A DNA stretch of 64,000 bases from Vicugna pacos (taxonomy: Eukaryota > Chordata > Mammalia > Artiodactyla > Camelidae): the NCBI RefSeq assembly GCF_048564905.1, contig NC_133004.1, positions 43,134,105 through 43,198,104 on the forward strand, in the 5' to 3' direction. The notes beneath the pieces were generated by a model. That model had not been told where the DNA came from, did not search any database, and saw only the letters and a list, made by a program, of their open reading frames with translations. Position numbers and translations under genes: made by a program. Below, piece by piece: positions 24,061 through 37,179 of the stretch. The stretch's first letter is position 1; each line of letters opens with the position of its first letter.

Positions 24061-27000
24061 GGGATGAAAGGACACTCTCTGCCTGGAAGACCTTCCTACA
24101 GATCTGTCCAAAAACACCTCGAAACGCTACGGGGATGAGTCACAGAGGATCTAAGTTTCTAAACAAGTGCATTTCGCGAAACGGATGGTCTCCCATTAGC
24201 CCCCTTCCAGAAAAAGGCATTTGCTTCCTAAAGACTTTCCAAACTGTGGGTCGAAGTAGGTAGTTATCCTCTAATAAAATTCACAAAGCCAATGAAAACA
24301 ATAAACCAGACCATTTACCTTATCCCACTATCAGATTTACCTACGGTGTTCTCCCTCTGCAGATGCAGAATGCAGGCATCTTTAGATTTTCTAGTGGTTA
24401 CCTCTAAGTTATTTTTTTAAACCACACTGCTAACTATATTTTTCTAATCATCAAGGTCAAAAATAAAACAGCTGCTACGCCACTTTGTCAGAAGAGAAGG
24501 CAGGGCTTTTACCTTCTCCCAGCCTTCCTCCTGTCTCCCCACACCCACTTCTTGGCTTCTGCTAGTGCCACTTGGACCCACCTTGACTACTGCTGCCATT
24601 ATTACTGAATTATTGGGGATTTTTTCTTTTCAGTACATTTCTTCTCTTTCAATAATTATTTATGATATTTGAATTTTGATTTGTAGCCAAATTTATGATT
24701 ATTTAGGCTTAAATTTATGCTTCCATGATATCAGTTCAGTATCAGTTTTATTTTACATCCCATCTTTCCCCTCCCTGAGTTATTTCAATTAATCTTTTAG
24801 TGGACTGACACTTTGAAAACGCTTTATTCAAGACAAGATCACGGACGGTAGATCAGGAAGACGTTAGGTACAGGGGGCAGAAAAAAGCTCAACTGGCCTT
24901 AAAGAATAAGGAAGCGTGCTGGCTCTCATAGTCCTTAAGTGCGAACGCAGAGTGAGCCCCAACCAAAGGCAGGGTGCTGGGCCTGACTTCTCTGCACCTT
25001 CAGAGAACATGTGTTTGCTGCATTCACAGATGAACGACAATTAGTGTAATTATTTAATTCTTGGTTACAACTCAGCCTCTGCCCTACTATCTTCTGGCAA
25101 CATTGTAGAAAAACCTAAAACCATCCTGATTTCTCCTTCTTTGTAAGTCGCTTCACCCCCCCACCCGACTGGTATTTGTATTTTATCTTCAAAATTTGAA
25201 AAGTTCACCAGCACACAGTTGCTCTTTCCACTAATTTCATCTAAGCAGACGAGCCCTTTCGACACACAGAAGTAGTCTTGTTTCGTATGGTTTTCAGCTC
25301 AAAGACATGCTTTTCCGCTCTATCTCTGGTTACTGTTTCTGTCCTCCTTGTCTGGTGGCTTCTTCAGGAACAACGTATTTAGATCATGGCACTCATTTAC
25401 CTTCTGCACTGGCAATGACGCCCTTCCTGCAGATACATTTAGTATTATCACAGTTTCTTCCTCTCGGCTCACTGATTTCACTTTCCCTGCCTGTGGCCTG
25501 ATCTCATCTTTCAATCACTTATTTCAGAGTCTTCCTTGAATTTTATTAAAAAATCAGCACAAAGCAGATTCAAACCTGAAATTTACTTCTGGTTTCTATA
25601 ATTCATCTTTTTCAAAATTACACTCTTCAGCCTCAAAAAGCATACCCTCCCGCCTTATTTTATTTTGGCAACATGTTGCTTTATTATTTATCATTGAACA
25701 ATGATATCCAGGCCCAATTTGCCCCTGAAACAACAGCTTGGTCTCCTTAGGACGTTGGGTTTGGCAAGGTTTTTCCAGCTCTAAGTTTGTAAGCTGGACG
25801 GCTGGTGCACATGGAAGTCACATCGCCCATTCACGGGTGGTCCGGCTTCTCTGAATCCATCACGTTGGTTCTGTGATCTAGTTTCTGTACCTAATTCTCC
25901 ATCTGGCATGGTTTCCGCTCCAGATAGGTGGGGTGCTGCCCACAGCACCAGGGAGGACGGCTACGCAGCCAGGGGACGCCCTGCTAGTCTGGAGTATGTC
26001 GAAGCCGCCCCCGTCCTCTGGCCCCTAGGATCGCTGCTGCTGGAGCAAACCCGCCCCTCGTCGCCTGGGGCCACGTGGCGTCACCGACCCTCTCTCACCC
26101 CTTCTCCCCAAATCAGCAGGGCCAACAGCGCGCCCTCTCATGTGTCTTAGAGCCCTGCCCTGAGTTCTCAGGACCCAGAGTCGTGACTCACCCTCTGGTA
26201 CTTCTTCACCCTGACCCCATCCTCAGGGTTCAGTTTTTCACCTTTTTTCCTCTCAGTCACTTCCATCTGGATCCGGTGATTCACGGAAGGAGGGGAGGCA
26301 GGAAGTCAGACAAGCACTAGGGCTCGTCTGCCACGATCCTCCTCTGAAGTCTTCTGCTACCTTCCCAGCCCTCTTTCTTTGAGGGGCAGCTATTCCCGCC
26401 ATAGAAATTTTTGCAGTAAATTTTCTCTTTCGTGTTGTCGTTTTTTTCCCATCCGTCTGGAGGTTCTTGCTGTATTTAAAAGTGAGATGCAGCTGGCTGC
26501 GTGGCTTCCTCTGGTGCGGGGTTAGGTCCCTTCTCTCACTTGACTTCCATTCTGAGTGGGAAGGTTCATGACACTCTGTCCCTGGCAGGCTTCGCTTCAG
26601 GATGAAAAGTCAGGGCAACAGCCTTTGGGTTGAAGAGCTGCCATAAGACAGAAGAGAACTCGCTTCACTTGGGGTGCTGGTACCTACCCAGGGAGCCCCA
26701 GCTCTCCCCCAGAGAATTCAATCATCATAAAGAAATATGTGCCTGATGGTAAACTGCCATCAACCATCTGCCTCAAAACGAGAAGACAGCGAAAGAAGCC
26801 CGCATCTGTGTCCACGCCCGCCCTCCCTCTGAGCAAAGCCACCGCTCACTCCCAGCCTGCGCTGTTTTGTTATCTCTTTGTAGGTTCCAATTTCCTGTTT
26901 CTTCCAAAAGTTTGTTAAAAACAAACAAAAAACCAAACAAAAACAACACTCTCCACTGCCCAATGTCACTTCCCAGGAAGTCTCTTTGCTGCTTGGAGCT

Positions 27001-27550
27001 CCCCATCCTTCCTTTCCTATCATTTGCAGGGATCCCAGGGGGAACGGAGGGGGAATGTCTGGTCTCCCGTGCCCACCACTGGGATCAAACTGGCAGAGCC
27101 TCCCAGAATCCCTGAGAAGATCCTCCTCCTATTAACAGGCCTCAGTACAGCTCCCTGGGAAATCTGGTGTCTTGAACCCATACAATGGTCTTCAGACAGA
27201 GTAGAAATTTTCTACAGACAACATGGTTCTGCTCCGGATGCAACTGTGCACATTATAAGCTGAGGGATTATGACAGCAAGGATTCAGTTAGGTCCTTCTT
27301 CAAATAAAAAGGTTGGAAATAAACTTCACCTTTCTCGATGGGAAGAAAACACATGCAAACCTAAAAACCTTCAGGACAGCAAACCAACCATGGATTTGAC
27401 CATGTGACAGAGGTAAGTACTATCTTTCCAACCACTCCCAACACCAAAACCCATCCAAGGCTCAACTCCCCTCACAGGAAAGGTTTAGGTACTTTGCACT
27501 GAATCATGTTAAGTTGTGGATTAGCCTGGAAAACTGAATCATGTTATGAC
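24061..27550. other. Long unassigned intronic stretch, perhaps an old unclassified repeat
   Basis: AT-rich at 24.2-24.8 kb, more pyrimidine-rich from 25.3 to 26.6 kb. The 25.3-26.2 kb part has the texture of antisense LINE 5' sequence but I could not place it in a family. No gene seen. Confidence 0.4.
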
Positions 27551-27554
27551 ATGG

Positions 27555-27850
27555 TGAACCTGCCCAGTGAAGGAAGCCAAACACAAAAGGCCACACGGCA
27601 CCTGATTCCACTTACAGTTCATGGAATGTCCGGAGCAGGCAAATCCATGGAGACGGAAAGCAGATGAGCGGTTGCCGGGGCAGGGCAGGGAGAATTACAC
27701 TAATGGAGGTGGGGTTCTTTTTGAGGTGATGAAAATGTCCTAAAATTAGGTGGTGGTTGCACAACTTTGTGAATATACTAAAAACCACTGAATTTACTTT
27801 CGAAGGGCGACTACTATGTTATGCGAATTACAGTTTAATTTCTAAAAACA
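27555..27850 (+). repeat. Old LINE-1 3' UTR (L1M)
   Basis: 'gaagccaaacacaaaaggccacac', 'ggaatgtccggagcaggcaaatccatggagacggaaagcagatgag', 'gggttctttttgaggtgatgaaaatg', 'ggtggttgcacaactttgtgaatatactaaaaaccactgaa' follow in canonical L1M order. Confidence 0.88.
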
Positions 27851-28019
27851 GAACAGGTACTCCACTAACAAGTCAGGCTCAAGGTTCACAGTCCCTCACT
27901 CCTGTAACACACCTTCATTAGCTCAAACAGTGCTTCTAGAGAACAGGGTCACTGATGCCACACAGAGCAGCAATCCCTTCACTCAGAAATCTAAAAAGCT
28001 ACCAAATTATTATTTTAAA

Positions 28020-28155
28020 TTTTTTTTCTTTTTTTGTTTTTTGAGGGGGGAGGTAATTAGGTCATTCATTTATTTATTTATAGAGGTACTGGGGATTGAA
28101 CCCGGACCTTGTGCATGCTAAGCATGCACTCCACCACTGAGCTATACCCTCCCTG
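28020..28155 (-). mobile_element. Camelid SINE (vic-1 type)
   Basis: Antisense copy: poly-T, 'gaggtaattaggtcattcatttatttattta', 'actggggattgaaccc', 'gctaagcatgcactccaccactgagctatacc'. Head and tail both present. Flanking similarity (attatt...ttaa) hints at an eroded target duplication. Confidence 0.92.
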
Positions 28156-30085
28156 TGGATTATTCTTAAGTTAAAAAAAAAGTATGAGTAAAAATGGGAC
28201 AGAAGAGAGGAAGAAGAGATGGGTAGGAAGTTCCTTGAAGGGTTACAAAAATGTTCCTTTCAGTGGGAGGCAGACAATACTAACTTGTGAGAACCCGTAA
28301 GACTGAACTGTCCTCGTGTAAAACAGGCAAGGATTCTTCCAGGTACCATTCCTGCCAGTGCAGACACAGCAGTGATCTGAGAAACAGGACAGAGCTCTTC
28401 TAAAGTTGTTAAGGAGCACTCATTTCTTATATCCACTGAAGTGTCACTGGTTTACTCTTCTTATAAAGTTTATACAGCCTTAAGACACTGAGTGACATTT
28501 CTGTGCTGAATAATACATATATTTACTACTGATGTCCTCAACCACAGAAATGTAAAGGGATCATCTAAAAATAGAATACAGAATTTCAAGGAAACCTGCC
28601 CATAAAATCAAATCCAAAAAGAACAACTCGGAAAATCACTAACAGAACTGCATGATTTCTTCACAGGCAGCGCTGGTCTTGAATTGCCCCCAAACAGGAT
28701 GTCTGGCTACAATTAGAAGAAATCTGAGAAATCTGACCTCCTTAACATAAAAAAAGAAAAACAAAATGTTCAAGACACACAAATATGTGAAAATCACTAG
28801 TCTTATGCTAATTACATTTATCACAGAAACTATTTTGAAACACACAATCCATCTTCAGCTTCAGGGTGATCATATGTATGTACTTGGTCCTTGTAAGACA
28901 GACTTGACCAAAGACAAACCTTTTATATAGGAATTGCATCGAAGCGCACGTGCAAATCTGAAATTTAATTTTACTGAACTACTGATTCTGTATGTACCTG
29001 CTCTCTGGCAAATGCGTGAATGTGAGTTCTACGGAACAGACCTGAGAGGAGGACGCCGCTCCTCCCACAGATCGCTGCGGCTTCCACACGAGGGTGAACG
29101 GTGTGTTGAGGAGTCCCTGCCCCATTTTCCATGAGGAGGGTTCAGTCCTCTGGGTCTCGCAACTGCTATTTTCTGCCTCCCACAGAAAACAACACGTCAG
29201 CCTCATGCACACTCTCTGGTTACACGGCTGTATACCTAACGTGACTAAAAGGGAACACCCAGAACGCCTAGTAGACTGGTGCCCAGCAAAATGAGCACTT
29301 CAGGGTGAGTCCTAAATCCACCGTCTGAGAGGGAGACTCCTAGATCCGGTCGCTGTTTCTTGAATACTTTTATAGAGTGTCATTTTTTTTTCCCACCCTG
29401 CCCTTTCCTTTATTGAATTTTCATACAATGAGTTTGCTATGACCATCACCGGATATACCAACAACAGCAAAAAAGTTACAGCTGGATCCGGTATTAGTCT
29501 CAGCTGCAGCTGAAGTTTAAAAATGTTTAAAGCCAATAGGAAAGTGCTGAGGGAGGGAAGAAGACAGACTCATTCCTGAGAGGTAAAAGGTTCGTCCTCC
29601 GTCCAGCGTTCTGGCAGCAAAAGCATCTCTCCTGCATTATGTAAATTTAGCTGGTCTTACTAAGATTTCCAATTCTAAAGTTCCTTTCTCTGTAAAACCA
29701 TGGCCAAATATTAAAATACAATCCTTACTATGTTAAGCCAGATAACTAATCACCTCCATATGGGGGGAGGTCTAGGCAGTCACTGAGTCTGTTTGTTCCG
29801 AGTCCTCCCACGCACATATTCCGTGGACAACTGAGCCGTTCAGTAACTCCTTTTGGTTATGAATCTAATCCACATTTACCAAAGAACAAGAAAAAATGAA
29901 TGTGACTTTGACCTTGAATCAAGTAGATGATTCTAGCGTATTTACAATAATAAAAAAAGACATTAAAGAAACCAAAGCACTCCTCTCTTCTGTTTATTAT
30001 ATATTATGATTATACCACTCTGTTTATATTGTATTATTATGCAAATAATGATAAGAGGCAACCAGCCTTGACTCTTCAAAAATGT
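28156..30085. other. Unassigned intronic DNA
   Basis: No gene or confident repeat. AT-rich between 28.4 and 28.9 kb and from 29.6 kb onward. Confidence 0.5.
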
Positions 30086-30089
30086 CAGT

Positions 30090-30460
30090 CACCATAGAAA
30101 ATAAATTTTAATTATAAAAGACATTTTGAGACAATTGGGGAAAGCAGAATTTGGACTGTATGTGAAATGACATTATGGAATTACGGTTAGTTCTCTAAAG
30201 CATGGTAGCAGTTGTGCTTAAGCAGGAGAACATCCTTAGGAGGTGAGTGCTACTTAGCATTCAGTATATAGGGATAAAAATGTTATGATGGATGTAACTT
30301 ACTTTCCAACAGTTTACGTAAAAAAAAACTGTAGTGTGTGTTAGAAACAAAGCAAATGCTAGCAATTAGGTGAAAGATAAGTGGGTATTCATTGAACTAT
30401 TTCAACTTTTCTGTGGATTTGAAATTTTTCTAAATACCAAGTTGGGGAAGAAAAGATACA
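30090..30460 (+). repeat. Probable old LINE-1-type 3' UTR
   Basis: A block containing 'gacattttgagacaattggggaaagcagaatttggactg', 'tatagggataaaaatgttatgatg' and the end 'actatttcaacttttctgtggatttgaaatttttctaaa' is a pattern repeated across mammalian genomes. I believe it is an L1M 3' UTR; the family name is uncertain. Confidence 0.55.
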
Positions 30461-30639
30461 ATAATCATATCGCTAATCACCAGTTATTCCTAAACCTAAA
30501 AACCAGAGATCTGATCCACTCTGCTTAGCATGTAAATGTGGGCAAGGGACTGACTATGCTAAGGACATTTAACAGTTTTAAATGCCTATTGATTGTTTGG
30601 GATTTCTGATAAATTCTTCGTTAACCAATTTCACTTGGG

Positions 30640-30745
30640 TTTTTTAATGTCCATTTTAACATATGAGAAGATTGAAGCTTAAGGAGATTAAGGAATTTAC
30701 ACAGAGCTTCAAGGCTACAAGTACCAGAGCTGCATAAATTTGCTG
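30640..30745 (-). repeat. MIR fragment
   Basis: 'atatgagaagattgaagcttaaggagattaaggaatttacacagagcttcaaggctacaagta' corresponds to the antisense MIR core (gaggaaactgaggctcagagaggttaagtaac). Confidence 0.6.
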
Positions 30746-33600
30746 AAAAATACGTCAACACCAACCAACCAGTTCCAATGTAGAAACAAACTCAAGTGCA
30801 CAGAAAGCAGAGACACAGATTCTCAGAACAAACCATTCACGTCACAGCTGTCTGTTTTCTGCCTGGAGCTGGGGAGATTAATCTGAGACATCCTTTGACA
30901 GCTGACCTGGTAGAGCAAACAGGTAAAAATTCTGAGATCTTAATTCCCACAGATCACAGGGGGAAGGGGGCCTCTCCAGACCCCGCAGGACTGAGGTTTT
31001 GAGGAAGGGGGAACTGAGTGGTTGTCTCCAGCACAATTCACCCAACAAAGCCCCCCAGGAGGAGGCACGGCTGGGGACAACGCAGGTGGGGCAGCACAGT
31101 GCTGGACCATCTCGTGGTTCCAGGTTCCAATAAATGGAAGAAATTAACAGTCTCTGGATGGAAGGGGGTGGGACACATGTTTAGGAGAAAAGGGCTTCAA
31201 TAAAACATGCAGAAACAGTCCATAAAATTGAGGGCTTACACTTAAAGACAGACTCCCCTCTCCAGCACTCAGAGAAGATGATCAGGTTAGTATTACCAGC
31301 CAAGCTTGCCTTTCATCTCTGACTAGTGAAAGCTGGAATGGCCCTGACTGCCAATTTACCACTCTTTAATTAAGGAAATGGCTCTCTCGTCAAATCTGGT
31401 CCCGATATTCCCGGTCACCAGTCTACGTTCCTTGATTGCTAAAACCAAGATAAAACCGCCTAAGCCAAGCTAAAGTGATTAGAGAGCTCCAACGAGAGAC
31501 AGCTGGGGCCAGGACCAGCCCCTGGACGGGGCAGTGGCCTGGGGGCAGGCAGGCCTGCACCAAATCTCCAGGTGGCTCAACAGACTGGGTTAGCAGACTT
31601 TGCTCTCAAGAGTGAAATTCCTTTTACCCTACCAGAAAGTTTCACAGGTAAAACAGAAAAGGGAGAGAAAATTTCTAATGCAGAACTAGCCAGAACACTT
31701 CTGGAAGTCTTTATTGTCTTTACGTGCAGGATGGTATGCTCTTTGCCGGAATCATAATCCTGGACAGGAGGACATGCAAAAAGAGGAGGTGTCAGACACA
31801 CCTACGGTGGAGGGGGAAAAAGGATGGAGGCAGCAAGAAGGAAGCTGACACTAAAATCCTAAAACCAAACGTCAAAGCACTGTCAGCAGCAGAGCCCAGG
31901 GGAAATACCTTGGCTTATGTTCTTCCCAGATTAAAAAAATAATCATGTTCTGTATGTCCAGCCAAATCACTGGGCATCCGTGAGGCAGCACATCGGCGGG
32001 GGCTACCCAGCGAGCGTGGGACATGCACACTCTGGACTCCGCTCCCTGTCTGCGTCGCTACCAGGAAAGGTCGAACGAGCACAATTTCAAGCACCTCGAG
32101 ACCAGCCTGATCCACAGGAAGGAGGGAAGCAGGCGTATGACTTTTTGTAAAAAGAAAAACATCCTGGGAACCATTTGACTAGTAAGTATACAGCCACACC
32201 ACTATTTTAAATGAGAAGGCTAACCTTTAGAAACATGTTACTCTGGGGAACCCACAGCAGATCCTCTGTGATTCCTGGGGAAATGCAACATTTCAGAAGA
32301 ACACTTACCCAATACTAAGACTCTTGTTACACAGGCAATGAAAGGCATCATTTTATTCTCAAGATGCTTCATGCTCTCAGAAGTGCATCATACACTGAAT
32401 CAAAGTCTGCAATCACTTGTCCTCCCACACTTGGGAAACACAGCCTCATCATGTGAACAGGCCCAACATTTAAAAGTCACTGAAATCTGCCAATTTTCCC
32501 ATACTCTAATACAAACAAAAATGAATTCATTTGTCTGTCTCAATTCAAAAAAATTTTAATCTAATTACTGAACCTTGGAAAAGGACATTCTTGATCATTT
32601 TATTTCCTCTCTGCAAAGAACTAAAAGGAACTCCTGTCTTCCAACAGAATATTAAATGGCCGATGTCTGCCACTTTTGATTACTGCATTTTAAGAAATAT
32701 TTCCATATTAAAATAAATGCAGTCATAAGGATTTGCCAAATGAAACTGTTAATGGATTTATAAGCATGTGAAAATGTATTTTGTTTTATTTAAAGCAGGA
32801 GAAAGTGTTAATCTCAAAAAGAAAGTATAACCTAGCTCAGTTCTCAAAGTGGTAAATACATACGCCCAATGAACACGTGTGGAAGAGAGGAGAGGTTTCC
32901 CTCGGCCCTCAGGGGTGATGAGGTCCTCAATGAGAGAATGAGACCCGCCTGCTGCTCGGGCCAGGATCCGGCAAGACGCCTGCCACCCTGGCTACAGGGC
33001 ATCTCTCCCCAGCCAGGTAACAAGAAGGCACCACTGTCGCACGGGACAGGTAGCGTGGAGATGGGAAGGCGCCTGGGTGGGTGGAGTCCAGCAACCCCAG
33101 CAAAGATCCAGCAGGTCGTCCCCGGCGTGTGGGCCTGGATCTGGGCGGACTTGAGGGACACCACGAGTGTAAGTAAGCTGAGTACCCAACCAGGCTCAAC
33201 AAAGGCCGTCACAGAAGAGGAACTGTCTCTTCCTTGTGTGTTTTTCCCAGAAGGAAGACAAGAAGTCCCCTGCAGACCTGACCTTCACAGCTCACTGGCC
33301 AGACCTGGCTTGTACATCCCTCCTCCAATCAACATGGAAAACAGGATTCGCTTGCCTGGTGCAGACCATTTGAGATCCGTTCCCTTGTGGTGATAAGAGC
33401 CCCTTCCCAACGGGCAGATAGGCATCTGAGCAGACCAGGGCTCTTCAGCAAGGCAGAAAGGAAGGATGGATTTGTGACAGGGGGGCAGAATGGTCTGCTG
33501 CACAGAGTGGAACACAGCCACACCAAAGGCCACAGACCGCATGGCAGTGGGAGGCAGAGAAATTAACCGGCTGCTCAATCCCCTCGGCCAAAGTACCTAG
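30746..33600. other. Unassigned intronic DNA
   Basis: Mixed composition. A 174-codon plus frame at 32869-33393, with opposing minus frames, has no known domain and uneven composition; not called as a gene. Confidence 0.45.
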
Positions 33601-33636
33601 CTCCCATTTTACAGTTGAAAGTCAAGGAGCCCAGAA

Positions 33637-33682
33637 GTTGACACATTGTAACTGACTGTACCTCAATTTTTAAAAATATGGA
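33637..33682 (+). repeat. Very short LINE-1 3' tail
   Basis: 'gttgacacattgtaactgactgtacctcaattttt' is the terminal ~40 bases of the same L1 tail seen at 34961 and 52508. It follows a possible antisense MIR scrap at 33600-33636. Confidence 0.5.
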
Positions 33683-34301
33683 TAAAATCAAGGGTTGTTA
33701 TTTGAAAGTTGCATTTTATAGAAAGGGAAAATTTTTAGTATTTTAAAAAGTCTATCAGCCACCCTCGCGTGAAATCAGCTATACAAATAGCTAAAGAGTG
33801 ACTGCTTTAATGAACCCTCATATTATCAAACTGTGGTTTTAAAGAACCTCCAGAATGTAAAATAATAAATGCAATCCAGATGTTCACCAAAAAAAAGAAA
33901 ACAAGATTGTTTTTACATCATAGCAACCAAATAGGTCAACCCATTTCCTCCTTCAGAGAATTCTCAGGGGACCACAAACTCCACTCCAAGAGCATGTGTT
34001 TCATATGTATCTGTCCACAGAAAAAGGAAATTCTGCTGTCCAAAATAAACGCAGAATATTCTACATTCCCATGAAAGTGAATCAGAAAACTGCAGTAGGG
34101 CTGTGTCTACATGCTTCCAAACATCTGGATCAAAATCAGGGAAAAAAATCACTAATTACCTAGATATTGGGAAATACTTTTCAATCATCATTAAAATGCC
34201 CGGTTTTACAGCAAACTGTTTTTATTTATTATAGGCATATGTTTTTTCAAGAGTACAGCAGTTAAAAATAGCCCTGCTGCGAGTTTAAGAAAGGAACTTA
34301 T

Positions 34302-34461
34302 CGGGAAATATATACAAGATCTCGTGGTGGCTCACAGCGAAAGAGAATGTGACAATGAATGTATGTATGATCATGTATAACTGAAAAATTGTGCTCTACA
34401 CTGCAATTTGACACATTGTAAAATGACTATAACTCAATAAAAAAAATGTTTAAAAAAAAAA
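34302..34461 (+). mobile_element. 5'-truncated LINE-1 insertion (160 bases) with perfect target duplication
   Basis: Only the L1 3' end is present ('gaatgtatgtatgatcatgtataactgaaaaattgtgctctacac ... cattgtaaaatgactataactcaataaa') with a poly-A tail. Flanked by identical 15-base copies of aagaaaggaacttat at 34287-34301 and 34462-34476, the signature of target-primed reverse transcription. Fairly recent. Confidence 0.92.
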
Positions 34462-34960
34462 AAGAAAGGAACTTATTTCCCCCTTTTTGAACAGTGCTCC
34501 TGGAGACATGAAGTCAGCGAAAAGTCAATGTGCTCTGTGAAAGTAAATTACAGAGTGCTCCTGGCCAGCTAAATTGACTCAGGTGAGTCTTTTCTAATAT
34601 TTACAGAATACGGGAAGATATTTATCCAAAAGAAGTGCTTGCTGAACTGTCTCCAGTCACAGGAGAAAACACTACATGACAACTGACATGACTACATTAA
34701 CTACAGAAAGTTTTCAGTTTAACTTCAAAAATCAGGATGGAGAGTCATGGACCTTCTACTCTCATTTAAATGATTTACCGTTTCCCCACAAATTCAAACT
34801 ATTTAGTATGTTTTAAGCAGCTTTCAGGATACTTTGATAAAACCTATCTTTCTTTCGTTTCCTTTCCTTTCACTTCAGAAGTTTCAACAGTCCTCTAGTA
34901 CGAGGCAATAAACCTGCCTCCAGAAGGATGTGCCAGGAACTTTTTAAAAAATCATTTCTC

Positions 34961-35067
34961 AACGAATATGTGCATGTATGTGCATGACGGGGACATTGTG
35001 CTGTACACCAGAAACTGACACATTGTAACTGACTGTACTTCAATAAAAAAAATTATAATAAAATAAA
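34961..35067 (+). mobile_element. 5'-truncated LINE-1 insertion (about 107 bases) with perfect target duplication
   Basis: Contains only the last ~80 bases of L1 ('cattgtgctgtacaccagaaactgacacattgtaactgactgtacttcaata') and an A-rich tail. Identical 20-base flanks starting tttttaaaaaatc lie at 34941-34960 and 35068-35087. Confidence 0.92.
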
Positions 35068-35087
35068 TTTTTAAAAAATCATTTCTC

Positions 35088-35785
35088 CCCAAGTCGTTTC
35101 TACTAAGAGCGTGAGCGTTACTGTTACTAACTCACCTGATGAATGACTGCTGGTCCTCTATCAGGATGATTTACCGGAGAAATGCTTAGTTGCAAAACAA
35201 ACCCCCCTTTCCCTCATTGAGCTCCCCAACCCTGGCTTTTCCTCTACTCTCATCGCACAGCAAAGTTCCAGGGAAGGGCCGTGGCCCACACTTCTCCAGC
35301 AAGTACAAATCTTTCCATCCACTGCTGACCCCACTCCAGTCCAGCCGGCTGCCCACCTTCCACCAAACCTTTTTTCTAATGTCACCAAATCCAGGAGGCA
35401 TGTGTCTCTCCTCACTTTAGTCCACCTCTCAAGAGCATTCAACCCAGCCAACCACTCCCTTGTCTTAAAACACTTCCCCACCCGCAAGGCCACACAAGCT
35501 CTAAGGCTCCCTGTGCCTCACTGGTTCCTTGCTGGGCCTTCTTCACTGGGTTGTCCTCAGTCCTGGGATTTTTCTCCTCTCAGTGCTTTCCTCTAAGTGA
35601 GGAAGAATTAAAATGAGTCTAAATCTCCCCAGTGCTGACCTCCCACCCAGACTATAGCGAAGCACTTCCTACCACCTCCACCAGGACATCTCACAGACAA
35701 GTCTGGTTTTGAACACCAAAACTGAACCCTGAGATTCCACTTCCAGTAAAAGCTGACCAGCTTGCTGCAGACCAACCTTCCTGCC
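35088..35785. other. Unassigned intronic DNA, possible old LINE-2 text
   Basis: The block at 35390-35590 ('agcattcaacccagccaaccactcccttgtcttaaaacacttccc ... tgggttgtcctcagtcctggg') resembles the L2 region after its RT domain (cattcgacaccgttgaccactccctcctccttgaaacactct). Weak but ordered. The rest is unassigned. Confidence 0.45.
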
Positions 35786-35789
35786 AAGA

Positions 35790-37105
35790 ACAACTGAAAA
35801 AGCCGAACACGTTACAAGAAACAACTATCTGAAGATATCAGAGAGCTACCAGTGCAGTGAGGACTCAGGAGGCCAGGGTCCCAGAGGACAGTGAGTCCAA
35901 TCGTCTGAGCCACTTTTCTCCTTGAGACATGTGCCAATTCACAACAGAAACTCAGAGGCCAAGGAGCTGAGCAGAAACAGGCAGTTGAGAATCTGCGGTC
36001 AGCAGACTCTCCAGCGGCCTGATGTGACCGGAGAGCAAAACTAGAGCCCAGGGGCTGCCAGGGGACAAACGCCCTGGTGAGCACCCTGGGCTCGCAGCTG
36101 GGGCCACCGGGAGCCTCACCCCAGGCAAAGGGTGAACCAGCGGGAGGCCGCCCTCGTGACTTTGAAGTAGTGCTTTACCACTTTACCACCTACCCTGACT
36201 GCCTGCCAGAAACCACTCCTGAGGAAGACGGCCAGGGCCTCAAATTATCTCTACAATTTTTCATACAGGTCATCTAGAATTTAATTAAAGCTTAACAGGC
36301 AACCTAGAATTAAGATCACATGATTGAAAAATAAGGGTAAAATAGACATCAGAATAAACTCACAGGATGCCCAAATATTGAAGTTATCAGGCACAAACTC
36401 AATATAAACTGATGAATGTAATAAATTCGTTGAAAGATGAAAATTTTCAGCAGAAAACTGGAATCTAAAAAAAGAATCAAGAAAACCGAAAAAGGCAGTA
36501 ACTGAAATTAAAGCCTCAACAGATGGTTTCAAAAGCAGATTAGACAGACTTGAAGAAAGGATTAATACACTGGAATACAGCTCAGAAGGAAATATAGAGT
36601 GAAGCACGGAGAGATGGAAAGGATGAAGAACAGAGGGGAAAAACCTGAGACATACAGGACATGATGAAAAGGTACTCAGAGTCCCAGGGGAAAAGGAAAC
36701 GCAGCCAAAGTACAGAAGGAAGGGCCAGTGACTAAGACTTCTCAGATCTAACGTAAGACTGAGCTTTGTCACCGCACTGCCAAAAAGAAGTCTCACCACC
36801 AATCCCAGGAAGGATAAATTCAAGGAAAACCACATCTGGACACATTCGAGCCACACAGCTAAAGACCAAAGGCAGAGAGTAAAACCTAAAAGCAGCCCAG
36901 GCTGCCGGGGCGGGGAGGGGACATTCCCTTCAAAAGAACAAAACTGATACAGCTGATTTCTCAACAGAAGCAACTTTCTGGAAGCCAGAAGCAACGACAG
37001 GATACATCAAAGCCCTGCGAGAAATTACCCTGATAACCTACAATCGTATCTCCAGTGAAAATGTCCTTCAAAGTGACAGCGAAATAATGACATCCCTGAC
37101 AAAAA
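35790..37105 (+). repeat. Old LINE-1/HAL1 ORF1 region
   Basis: Contains 'agcctcaacagatggtttcaaaagcagattagacagacttgaagaaaggatta', the ORF1 coiled-coil region, and later 'tttctcaacagaagcaactttctggaagccagaagcaacg ... gtccttcaaagtgacagcgaaataatgacatccctgacaaaaaa', the ORF1 C-terminal region. The frame is broken; HAL1 (half-L1) is the best guess. The 237-codon minus frame at 36281-36994 is its antisense and is not a gene. Confidence 0.75.
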
Positions 37106-37179
37106 AGCAGGTAACCGGATTCCTCCCAGTGCCTCTCTGCAGACCTCCCCTCCTCCTGAAGCGGCAGCACCACCCAGGG

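Noticed and set aside
32869-33393. 174-codon plus-strand frame in intron 1
   Set aside because: No domain or repeat origin seen, but opposing frames of similar length cover the same DNA and the composition shifts along it. Not enough to call a gene.
36281-36994. 237-codon minus-strand frame
   Set aside because: Antisense to an old L1/HAL1 ORF1 region, Leu/Ser/Phe-rich because the sense strand is A-rich.
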